Origin: Oceaniradius stylonematis
Lineage (GTDB): Bacteria > Pseudomonadota > Alphaproteobacteria > Rhizobiales > Rhizobiaceae
Assembly (NCBI RefSeq): GCF_003149475.2
Contig: NZ_QFWV02000008.1
Span: 48,674 to 88,893, forward strand
Direction: 5' to 3'
DNA: 40,220 nucleotides
Position numbers and translations under genes: made by a program. The notes under the pieces were generated by a model that was not told where the DNA came from, made no database searches, and worked only from the letters and a program-made list of their open reading frames with translations. Below are positions 33,218-40,220 of this stretch, one piece after another (position 1 is the stretch's first letter; each line of letters starts with the position of its first letter).

Positions 33218-34993
33218 ATGGATCAAACAACGCTCAATTTCATCGTCGTCGGCCTGTCGTTCGCGCTGTATTTCGGCATCGCGATCTGGGCCCGCGCCGG
33301 TTCCACCTCCGAGTTCTATGCCGCCGGCCGCGGCGTGAACCCGGTCCTCAACGGCATGGCCACCGCAGCGGACTGGATGTCCGCCGCATCGTTCATTTCG
33401 ATGGCCGGCCTGATTGCCTTTGTCGGTTACAACAACTCCCTGTTCCTGATGGGCTGGACCGGCGGCTACGTGCTGATGGCCATGCTGCTTGCGCCCTATC
33501 TGCGCAAGTTCGGCAAGTTCACGGTGCCCGAGTTCGTCGGCGACCGTTACTATTCCAACGCCGCGCGCGTGGTGGCCGTCATCTGCCTCATCGTCATCTC
33601 CGTGACCTACGTGATCGGCCAGATGCGCGGCGCGGGCATCGCCTTCTCCCGCTTCCTGGAGATCGACATCTTCTGGGGTCTGATCACCGCGGGTGCGGTC
33701 GTCTTCGTCTACGCCGTTCTGGGCGGCATGAAGGGCATCACCTACACCCAGGTGGCGCAGTACTGCGTGCTCATCGTCGCCTACACCATCCCGGCGATCT
33801 TCATCTCGCTGAACCTGACCGGCAACCCGATCCCGGGCCTGGGCCTGTTCTCGACGATGTCGGAAGGCAATGCGGGCGAAGGTCAGTATTTGCTGGTCAC
33901 GCTTGACCAGTTGCTGACCGATCTCGGCTTCAGGGAGTATACGGCGACGACCAATCCATGGCTGATGGCGCTCTACACGCTGTCGCTGATGATCGGTACC
34001 GCCGGTCTGCCGCACGTCATCATCCGCTTCTTCACCGTTCCGAAGGTGGCCGATGCGCGCTGGTCTGCCGGCTGGGCGCTGGTGTTCATCGCGCTTCTGT
34101 ACCTGACGGCTCCCGCCGTTGGTGCGATGGCACGCCTGAACATCACCACCACCATGTGGCCTGCTGGTATCGAGGGCGAAGCGGTGGCGGTCGAAGAACT
34201 GCCCGACTGGTTCGAGACGTGGCAGGTCACCGGCCTGCTGGGCGTCGAGGACAAGAACGGCGACGGCCGCATCCAGTACTACAACGACGCCAACCCGGAC
34301 ATGCAGGCCATCGCGGCCGAACGCGGCTGGGAAGGCAACGAGCTGGTCACCTTCAACCGTGACATTCTCGTCCTCGCCAACCCCGAGATCGCGCAATTGC
34401 CCGGCTGGGTGATCGCACTGATCGCGGCGGGCGGTATCGCGGCGGCACTGTCCACGGCGGCGGGTCTGCTGTTGGCGATCTCGTCGGCGATCAGCCACGA
34501 TCTGATCAAGTCGGTCTTCAATCCGAACATCTCGGAGAGAGGCGAACTGCTCGCGGCGCGCATATCGATGGCCGTGGCGATCGTCGTGGCGGTCTGGCTG
34601 GGTCTGAACCCGCCCGGATTTGCGGCGCAGGTCGTGGCGCTGGCCTTTGGTCTGGCGGCGGCAACGCTGTTCCCGACGCTGATGATGGGCATCTTCTCCA
34701 AGCGGATGAACTCCGCCGGCGCGACGGCAGGCATGCTGGCCGGTCTGATCACGACCTGTCTGTACCTGTTCCTGTATCTGGGCTGGTTCTTCATCCCGGG
34801 AACTGCGCTGCTGGACAGCTCCCAGTATCTGTTCGGCATCCCGCCAACCCACTTCGGCCCGATCGGCGCGGTGTTCAACTTCGCTGTGGCCTATGCGGTT
34901 GCCCAGGCTACCGCAGCTCCGCCCCAGCACATCCAGGATCTGGTCGAAAGCGTCCGGATTCCCCGGGGCGCCGGCGCTGCCGTCGACCACTGA
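33218..34993 (+). CDS. Sodium/solute symporter, VC_2705/ActP-like
   Basis: 591 residues, SSS family, about thirteen spans. AAGRGVNPVLNGMATAADWMSA near residues 35-56 is the sodium-site region and contains the SSS signature, and GTAGLPHVIIRFFTVPKVAD is the conserved loop of the ActP group. An extra hydrophilic loop (about 330-385), with GVEDKNGDGRIQYYND as an EF-hand-like Asp/Asn-rich stretch, is unusual for the family. It likely imports a small carboxylate (acetate type) with Na+; the substrate is not certain. A terminator follows. Confidence 0.9.
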   Translation: MDQTTLNFIVVGLSFALYFGIAIWARAGSTSEFYAAGRGVNPVLNGMATAADWMSAASFISMAGLIAFVGYNNSLFLMGWTGGYVLMAMLLAPYLRKFGKFTVPEFVGDRYYSNAARVVAVICLIVISVTYVIGQMRGAGIAFSRFLEIDIFWGLITAGAVVFVYAVLGGMKGITYTQVAQYCVLIVAYTIPAIFISLNLTGNPIPGLGLFSTMSEGNAGEGQYLLVTLDQLLTDLGFREYTATTNPWLMALYTLSLMIGTAGLPHVIIRFFTVPKVADARWSAGWALVFIALLYLTAPAVGAMARLNITTTMWPAGIEGEAVAVEELPDWFETWQVTGLLGVEDKNGDGRIQYYNDANPDMQAIAAERGWEGNELVTFNRDILVLANPEIAQLPGWVIALIAAGGIAAALSTAAGLLLAISSAISHDLIKSVFNPNISERGELLAARISMAVAIVVAVWLGLNPPGFAAQVVALAFGLAAATLFPTLMMGIFSKRMNSAGATAGMLAGLITTCLYLFLYLGWFFIPGTALLDSSQYLFGIPPTHFGPIGAVFNFAVAYAVAQATAAPPQHIQDLVESVRIPRGAGAAVDH

Positions 34994-35046
34994 TCGAGCG
35001 CGGCGGGACATTCCGGTGTCCCGCCGCCCCCACCCGAACACGCAAG

Positions 35047-35078
35047 GCCCCGCCTTTTTTCACAAGGCGGGGCTTTTT
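35047..35078 (+). terminator. Rho-independent terminator after the symporter
   Basis: Perfect 10-bp arms GCCCCGCCTT and AAGGCGGGGC with a 7-base loop, followed by TTTTT. It separates the symporter pair from the signalling genes, which must then have their own promoter or read-through. Confidence 0.88.
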
Positions 35079-35125
35079 GCATCGCACCAAACCTTCTATG
35101 ACGCCGGACGAGACCGACCAGACCA

Positions 35126-36994
35126 ATGACGGTTGAACCGATGACAGACAGAGCCCGGGCCTTTGCGGCCTTTGCCGAAGGGCGCGCGCCGTTCCGGGCG
35201 CTCAACCCCGACCATTTCTCCGCGCTGACGCGGAACGCGACCGAGCACAGCGCCGCCGCCGAAGAGCTGGTCTGCGCGATCGGCGATCCGATCGCCGGGC
35301 TGCATGTGATCACCGCCGGCACGATGCAGCTGATCTCCGCCGAGGGCGAAGTGCTCGCCGACATGCACGCCGGCGACGTGTTCGGCCACCGCGCCCTGTT
35401 GCGCGAAGGCAGGGCGATCCTGCGCGTCGAAGCGCGCACCGATGCCGACTATGTGGTCATAGCGGCCCCGACCTTTCTTTCGATCATGGACGCCGATCCG
35501 GTCTTCGCCTCCTTTTTCAGGCGCCGTGCCGATGCGCCGGCAACGGCCGCGCCGCGCGCGGCGCCAGCCGTCAACATGGTCGCCACGCGCCTCGGCGACC
35601 TGATGACCGAAAAGCCCATGGCGCTGCCTGAAACATCCAGCGTCCGGCAGGCCGCCGAAGCCATGTGGGAGCGGCACATTTCCTGCACGCTCGTTACCGG
35701 AGAGGGTGGAAAGCTGGTCGGCATCGTCACCGCCGGCGATCTGGTCGGAAACGTGATCGCCCGCGGCATGGACGCCGAAACCCCGCTGACCGAGGTTATG
35801 GCCCGCGATCCGGTCGCGCTCAGCCCCGATGCGACCATGCTCGACGCCGTCATGGTGATGACCGAAAAGCGTATCGGCCACCTGCCGGTCGTCGGCGCCG
35901 ACGGCACGCCGCAGGGCATCGTCACGCAGACCGATCTGGTGCGCCGGAACTCCAATTCGCTGATCTACATGATCGCCGACATCAACCGCCGCGAGACCTA
36001 TGATGGGCTCGCCGAGGTCGTTGCGCGCAACCCGCAAATGCTGGTCGAGCTGGTTGCGAGCGGCCTCGAGGGCCATCAGGTCGGCCGGATGATGACCGGC
36101 ATCACCGATGCGGTGACCCGACGCCTCATCGCGCTTGCCGAGCAAAAGCTCGGCCCCGCGCCCGTGCCGTGGCTGTGGCTCGCCTGCGGCAGCCAGGGAC
36201 GCATGGAACAGACCGGCGTCTCCGATCAGGACAACTGCCTGTTCCTGTCCGACGATTACGACGAAGACGCCCATGGCGGGTATTTCGCCGAGTTCGCCAG
36301 GTTCGTCTCCGACGGGCTGGACGCGGTGGGCTATTTCTACTGCCCCGGCGACATGATGGCGACCAATCCCAAATGGCGTCAGCCGGTGCGGGTCTGGCGC
36401 CGCTATTTCGACAACTGGATCGCCAAGCCCGACCCGATGGCGCAAATGCTGGCGAGCGTCATGTTCGACCTGCGGCCGATCGCGGGCGACGAAACGCTGT
36501 TCGGCGATCTCAATGTGCGCACGCTCGAAAAAGCGAGCAAGGATTCCATCTTCCGCGCCCACATGATCGCCAACTCGCTGACCCACACCCCGCCGCTCGG
36601 CCTGTTCGGCGGGCTCAGCTATGTACGCGGCGGCGAACACAAGAACGCGATCGACATGAAGCTCTCCGGCGTCGTGCCGATCACCGATCTTGGCCGCGCC
36701 TATGCGCTGGAAGGCCGCATCGAGGCCGTCAACACGCGCCAGCGGCTGATCACGGCCCGCGACATGGACGGCATCCTGTCCAAGACCGGCGGCAGCGACC
36801 TGATCGACGCCTACGACCTGATCGTCGAGCTGCGCCTCAAGCACCAGACCGCGCAGATCCGCGCCGGCGGCAAGCCCGACAACTTCATGGTGCCCGACAC
36901 GCTGTCCGCGCTCGAACGCAACCATCTCAAGGACGCGTTTTCCGTGGTCAAGACGCTGCAATCGGCGATTGGCCAGGGCGGCGCGCGGCGCTAG
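35126..36994 (+). CDS. cNMP-binding/CBS/DUF294 nucleotidyltransferase-like regulator
   Basis: 622 residues. Domains in order: a cyclic-nucleotide-binding-like cap (about 20-120; AGDVFGHRALL), a pair of CBS domains (about 155-275; GKLVGIVTAGDLV and GTPQGIVTQTDLV), a DUF294 nucleotidyltransferase-like domain with GSQGRMEQTGVSDQDN (about 354-369, the GS...DxD pattern) and a DUF294_C tail. Such proteins are encoded beside VC_2705-type symporters and resemble GlnD-like regulators that would sense nucleotides. The start has no strong ribosome-binding site; MTDRAR five codons on is an alternative. Confidence 0.85.
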   Translation: MTVEPMTDRARAFAAFAEGRAPFRALNPDHFSALTRNATEHSAAAEELVCAIGDPIAGLHVITAGTMQLISAEGEVLADMHAGDVFGHRALLREGRAILRVEARTDADYVVIAAPTFLSIMDADPVFASFFRRRADAPATAAPRAAPAVNMVATRLGDLMTEKPMALPETSSVRQAAEAMWERHISCTLVTGEGGKLVGIVTAGDLVGNVIARGMDAETPLTEVMARDPVALSPDATMLDAVMVMTEKRIGHLPVVGADGTPQGIVTQTDLVRRNSNSLIYMIADINRRETYDGLAEVVARNPQMLVELVASGLEGHQVGRMMTGITDAVTRRLIALAEQKLGPAPVPWLWLACGSQGRMEQTGVSDQDNCLFLSDDYDEDAHGGYFAEFARFVSDGLDAVGYFYCPGDMMATNPKWRQPVRVWRRYFDNWIAKPDPMAQMLASVMFDLRPIAGDETLFGDLNVRTLEKASKDSIFRAHMIANSLTHTPPLGLFGGLSYVRGGEHKNAIDMKLSGVVPITDLGRAYALEGRIEAVNTRQRLITARDMDGILSKTGGSDLIDAYDLIVELRLKHQTAQIRAGGKPDNFMVPDTLSALERNHLKDAFSVVKTLQSAIGQGGARR

Positions 36995-37015
36995 TCTCGA
37001 CAGGGGATCCAAGTC

Positions 37016-37579
37016 ATGCTGCTCACATTCATTGGCGCCATTGTTCTGGCCATCGGCTGCGTCGGTATGGTGTCCCTGGCGTTCCGCGCCACCGGGCGCA
37101 AGACGCCCAAGGGCGTGCTGCCGCTGACCGCCGGCGTCGCGATGATCGCCTTCATCGCCTATATCGAGAACTCCTGGTACAGCCGGATCGTCGCCGACCT
37201 GCCCGAAAGCCATGTCGTCGTGGCCACCGGCGAACCCTTTTCCAACTTCATCCAGCCCTGGACGCTGATCTTCCCGCGCATCAATCGCTTCATGCTGGTC
37301 GATACCGCCACCGTCCGCGTCAACCAGGCCGATCCGTCGCTGCGCCTTGCCGAAGTGATCCTCGTCCAGCGCTATGCGCGCACCATCGTCACCCGTCAGG
37401 TGATCGATTGCGAAAACGCCCGCCGCGCAGACCTGACCGACGACATTGCACTGGATGAAGACGGCCTGCCGCAGATCGAGACCTGGATCGACGTGCCCGC
37501 CGACGGCGAATTGCTCGGCACGGTGTGCAACGCGCCGGTCACCGGCGTGGAAACCGGCGCTGGCACCAACCCCTCATAG
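37016..37579 (+). CDS. Membrane-anchored protein of unknown function
   Basis: 187 residues with two N-terminal membrane spans (about 3-24 and 37-52) and a soluble part with FSNFIQPWTLIFPRINRFML, a run of beta strands (VRVNQADPSLRLAEVILVQR) and an acidic C-terminus. AGGGGA precedes the ATG. It lies between the DUF294 regulator and the exonuclease-sensor gene in the same direction. No family was recognised; a role as envelope partner of that signalling set is inferred. Confidence 0.7.
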   Translation: MLLTFIGAIVLAIGCVGMVSLAFRATGRKTPKGVLPLTAGVAMIAFIAYIENSWYSRIVADLPESHVVVATGEPFSNFIQPWTLIFPRINRFMLVDTATVRVNQADPSLRLAEVILVQRYARTIVTRQVIDCENARRADLTDDIALDEDGLPQIETWIDVPADGELLGTVCNAPVTGVETGAGTNPS

Positions 37580-37706
37580 GCCCAAAGACGGGCTGGTTTC
37601 CCGGTCCCCGACGGCTCAAACTCCACCCGTCAATCGGGCACTTGTCCGCGCGGTGTTTGCGTGCGGCCTGTGCTGCGCCGACATTCGGGATCGGGAGGTC
37701 CGCAAC

Positions 37707-39806
37707 ATGCACTGGGTGGAGCGCCTCAGCCTGCGCGCCCGCATTGCCCTGTTCTTTGCGCTGATCGGTGCGGTCAGCGTGGCGCTGCTGGTCGCCGCGA
37801 TCGTCTGGCTGTCGATCCGCCTTGGCGCCGAGGCGGCCGACCATATCGTGCTGATCGTCGGCGGTTCCGCCTTTGCCATCGCCGGTCTGATCGCCTGGGT
37901 GGCGCTCAAGTTCGACGAGAACCTCGCCAAGCCGCTGATGGCCATCGCCGCCGATCTCAAGACCATAGCCCACAGCGACGGCAAGGCGATGAAGCTCGAC
38001 AGCGAGGGCGAATATCTGGGCATGATCGCGCCCGCCGCGCGCGAAGTGTCGAGCGCGCTGATCGAGGCGCGCGAGCGCACCGATGCAGCCATCGAAACCG
38101 CGATGCGCGACGCCGCGCGCCAGAAGGCGGCGCTGGAGGCGCTGTTGCGCGACCTGCATCAGGGCCTTGTCGTGTGCACCATGACCGGCCGCGTCACGCT
38201 CTACAATCATCGCGCCGTCGAAATCCTCCATGTCGAGGAATTCCGGCGTGACGACCCCGCCTCGACCGACGTGATGATCGGGTCGCTCGGCCTTGGCCGC
38301 GATTTCTTCAACATTGTCGATGCGGCGCCATTCAGCGCAGCGCTCAGCGCCTTCGAGGCGCCGGCCGACCCGTCCAACCCGCTGCCGATCGAGGGGCTCG
38401 GATCGTTCCCGATCGTCTTTTCGACCTGCGACGGCGCCGTGACGATGCGCGGCCAGGTCGCGCTGCGCCTCAACGAGGCGGGCAACGCGCCGGCCGGCTT
38501 CATCACCGTCTTCGACGATATCACCACCGAACTGGCCGCAGGCCTCGAACGCGACCGGGTACTGCGCGAGGCGATCGACGGCATCCGCACGGCGATCGAT
38601 GACAGCGGCGAAACGCCGGCATCTGCACCGTTGACCACAGCGCTCAAGCGCCTCGAACTGGCATCGAACAACATCATCGCCTCGGCCTGGCCGATGGCCG
38701 ATGTGGCTGCAGGCCGGCTGTTCGGCGCCGTGCGCAAGACACTTTCAGGAAGCGCCGTCGCCGTCGAAACCGCCGGAAATGGCGAACTCATCCATGCCGA
38801 CAGCGCCACGCTGATCGCCCTGCTGCGCAACCTCGCCGACGGGCTGGCCGAACGCGGCGATGTCGAAAAACTCGCTCTGAAGGCGAGCGGCTTGGGCCAT
38901 GCGCGGCAGATCGCCATCACCGTGACCGGCGCGCCGCCCGGCGCGGCATGGCTGGAGGCGCGCCTGTCGGAAAACGCCGATGCCGGCACCGCCTTCCTGT
39001 CGGGCCGCTCGATCCTCGAACGCCATTGCGCGACGGCGACCGTGAAGGGCGATACCATCCTGATCGATTTCCCCGTCAACACCGGCGCACGCGGAACGAC
39101 CGGCAAGGACACCGCGCCGGTGCTCGATGCGCGGCCCGAATTTTACGATTTCGACCTGTTCGAGCGCGACACGTCCAAAGACCTGCTCGACGTGCCCCTC
39201 AGCGAACTGCATGCCGTGGTCTTCGACTGCGAGATGACCGGGCTCGATCCGCGCCGCGGCGACGAGATCGTCTCGATCGCCGGCGCGCGCGTGGTCAACG
39301 GGCGGGTGTTGAGCGGCGAGATCTTCGATCTTTTCGTCAATCCCGGACGGACCATCCCGGCGGCCTCGACCAACATCCATCACATCACCGACGCCATGGT
39401 CGCCGATGCGCCCTTGATCCCCTCCGCGCTCAAGCGCTTTCACGCCTTTGCCAAGGACCAGGTGCTTGTGGCCCACAATGCCGCCTTCGACATGGCGTTC
39501 CTGGCCAAGGGCGAGAAGGCGGCCGGTGTCAAGTTCGACAATGTCGTGCTCGACACGGTTCTGCTCGCCGCGCACCTGCAGGGTGCCGAGAGCGAATTGT
39601 CGCTGGACGGGCTGGCCGAGCGGTTCAATGTCGAGATCGCGGAGCACGACCGCCACACGGCGCGCGGCGACGCGATCGCCACGGCTCATGTCTTCGTCAA
39701 GCTGATCCGGCTGCTCGAGGCGAGCGGCGTCGTCACGCTGGGCGACGCGCTGCGCGTTTCCGAGGACCAGACGGCAATCCGCCGCCGCCAGGCAGCCTAC
39801 GGATAA
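37707..39806 (+). CDS. Sensor-like membrane protein fused to a DEDDh 3'-5' exonuclease
   Basis: 699 residues. Two spans (about 14-36 and 48-66), a coiled linker, a PAS-like region (about 150-285), a region resembling a degenerate histidine-kinase ATPase domain (about 340-460; HADSATLIALLRNLADGLAE without the Asn of the N-box), then an exonuclease domain from 500. Exo motifs are intact: FDCEMTGLDP (Exo I, D506/E508), AHNAAFDMAFL (Exo II) and HTARGDAIATAHVF (Exo III). The exonuclease is of the DnaQ/epsilon type. GGGAGG before the ATG sets the start. It belongs to the symporter/DUF294 neighbourhood. Confidence 0.85.
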   Translation: MHWVERLSLRARIALFFALIGAVSVALLVAAIVWLSIRLGAEAADHIVLIVGGSAFAIAGLIAWVALKFDENLAKPLMAIAADLKTIAHSDGKAMKLDSEGEYLGMIAPAAREVSSALIEARERTDAAIETAMRDAARQKAALEALLRDLHQGLVVCTMTGRVTLYNHRAVEILHVEEFRRDDPASTDVMIGSLGLGRDFFNIVDAAPFSAALSAFEAPADPSNPLPIEGLGSFPIVFSTCDGAVTMRGQVALRLNEAGNAPAGFITVFDDITTELAAGLERDRVLREAIDGIRTAIDDSGETPASAPLTTALKRLELASNNIIASAWPMADVAAGRLFGAVRKTLSGSAVAVETAGNGELIHADSATLIALLRNLADGLAERGDVEKLALKASGLGHARQIAITVTGAPPGAAWLEARLSENADAGTAFLSGRSILERHCATATVKGDTILIDFPVNTGARGTTGKDTAPVLDARPEFYDFDLFERDTSKDLLDVPLSELHAVVFDCEMTGLDPRRGDEIVSIAGARVVNGRVLSGEIFDLFVNPGRTIPAASTNIHHITDAMVADAPLIPSALKRFHAFAKDQVLVAHNAAFDMAFLAKGEKAAGVKFDNVVLDTVLLAAHLQGAESELSLDGLAERFNVEIAEHDRHTARGDAIATAHVFVKLIRLLEASGVVTLGDALRVSEDQTAIRRRQAAYG

Positions 39807-39863
39807 GGATGGCCGTTGCGCTGTTGCGCACGGCGTATTAGCGTGCCGCCGAGGAGATATCAG

Positions 39864-39914
39864 ATGACGAAAATGTCAATCGTACTGCAATCATACAGGT
39901 GCACGGGACCCTAG
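39864..39914 (+). CDS. 16-residue leader peptide ahead of the efflux gene
   Basis: The frame reads MTKMSIVLQSYRCTGP then TAG. GAGGAG lies eight bases before the ATG, a very good ribosome-binding site. The reading frame is too short for a usual gene but sits directly before a strong terminator and the MFS gene. The ending Gly-Pro-stop and the rare AGG codon are features that can slow or arrest a ribosome. It is read here as the sensor peptide of an attenuator; this is inference. Confidence 0.55.
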   Translation: MTKMSIVLQSYRCTGP

Positions 39915-39927
39915 CGGGAACCCGATC

Positions 39928-39968
39928 GTTTGGTCATGCGCCCCCGAACACTGTTCGGGGGCTTTTTT
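39928..39968 (+). terminator. Terminator with possible antiterminator in the efflux-gene leader
   Basis: The stem GCCCCCGAACA / TGTTCGGGGGC (39940-39962) with a minimal loop is followed by TTTTTT: a strong intrinsic terminator placed 22 bases before the MFS gene. GTTTGG (39928-39933) can pair instead with CCGAAC (39944-39949), which would break the stem. A ribosome held at the leader peptide stop would cover about up to 39928 and could decide between the two folds. Confidence 0.65.
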
Positions 39969-39990
39969 GTTTATAAGGAACGGAAAAGCC

Positions 39991-40220
39991 ATGCGGACTT
40001 CGCTCTCGCCGCCCGCCCCGACGACCTTGTTCATGCTGGCCGCCCTTCCGCCATTGACGTTGAACATGATCGTGCCGTCGCTGACCAACATCGCTGCGGA
40101 CCTGAAGGCCGACTATGCTGCCGTCAGCCTTGCACTCGGCGGCTACCTGGCGGTGACGGCACTGGCCGAACTGGCCATAGGTCCGGTCGCCGATCGCATC
40201 GGCCGCCGTCCGGTCCTGCT
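39991..40220 (+). CDS. Bcr/CflA-type MFS efflux transporter (partial)
   Basis: The first 76 residues are in the window. They read through MLAALPPLTLNMIVPSLTNI (first span), ADYAAVSLALGGYLAVTALA (second span) and GPVADRIGRRPVLL, the MFS loop 2-3 signature. The N-terminal pattern LNM-xxPSL-x-NIAADL is that of Bcr/CflA drug-resistance transporters. AAGGAA lies ten bases before the ATG. Expression is probably controlled by the leader/terminator just upstream. Confidence 0.88.
   Translation, partial: MRTSLSPPAPTTLFMLAALPPLTLNMIVPSLTNIAADLKADYAAVSLALGGYLAVTALAELAIGPVADRIGRRPVL

Noticed and set aside
35098-35136. 12-codon frame overlapping the start of the DUF294 gene
   Set aside because: No ribosome-binding site, sequence dominated by common Asp/Thr codons and no associated hairpin. 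Unlike the leader at 39864, there is nothing to support it.

Overview
The window looks like chromosomal DNA of a high-GC alphaproteobacterium, most likely a member of the Hyphomicrobiales (rhizobia and relatives). The pointers are a RirA iron regulator with its three Fe-S cysteines at positions 91, 99 and 105, a SitABCD Mn/Fe transporter, a urease operon interleaved with small extra genes, and a palindromic intergenic repeat of the type common in this group. The genus cannot be fixed from the sequence alone.

Layout. (1) 1-6860, minus strand: an apparent catabolic operon read away from a textbook sigma-54 promoter at 6939-6954. In transcription order it holds an NMT1/THI5-type ABC transporter (binding protein, ATPase, permease), a cytosine-deaminase-like amidohydrolase, an FAD-linked oxidoreductase, two tandem flavodoxin-fold NAD(P)H oxidoreductases and, after a gap, the start of a CobW/COG0523 metallochaperone GTPase. 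Divergent from it (7109-8304, plus strand) are a RidA-family protein and a creatininase-family amidase. Together they suggest scavenging of a nitrogen-rich cyclic compound under nitrogen control. (2) 8422-16135, plus strand: urease genes ureA, B, C, E, F and G. They are interrupted by a membrane protein, an LprI-like secreted protein, a VapBC-type toxin-antitoxin pair with its own promoter, and a block of DUF29, host-attachment-like and two unrecognised genes. No ureD is present. (3) 16246-19001: a second NMT1/THI5 ABC transporter, then a convergent RelE/ParE-type toxin-antitoxin pair. (4) 19500-22612, minus strand: an aquaporin/glycerol-facilitator family channel behind an operator-covered promoter, glycerol kinase glpK and a metallo-beta-lactamase-fold hydrolase.

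(5) 22712-30241 is a metal-uptake locus: rirA, a divergent FbpA-type ferric-binding protein, its FbpB-type permease on the opposite strand, and the sitABCD operon. The intergenic regions carry related dyads that may be metalloregulator sites. (6) 30338-32441: a Rieske oxygenase with a small overlapping partner gene, and a DUF1045 2H-phosphoesterase-like gene. (7) 32939-39806: a DUF4212 plus sodium/solute symporter pair, followed beyond a terminator by a cNMP/CBS/DUF294 regulator, a membrane-anchored protein, and an unusual protein joining a degenerate histidine-kinase-like sensor to a DEDDh 3'-5' exonuclease. (8) 39864-40220: a 16-codon leader peptide ending Gly-Pro-stop, a strong intrinsic terminator and the start of a Bcr/CflA-type MFS efflux pump. 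This has the layout of a ribosome-mediated attenuator and is the least explained regulatory element here.

How the parts connect: the sigma-54 operon, creatininase/RidA pair, urease and second transporter can be read as one nitrogen-acquisition neighbourhood; RirA, the Fbp-type genes and Sit form an iron/manganese neighbourhood; the symporter cluster looks like substrate uptake with dedicated signalling proteins.
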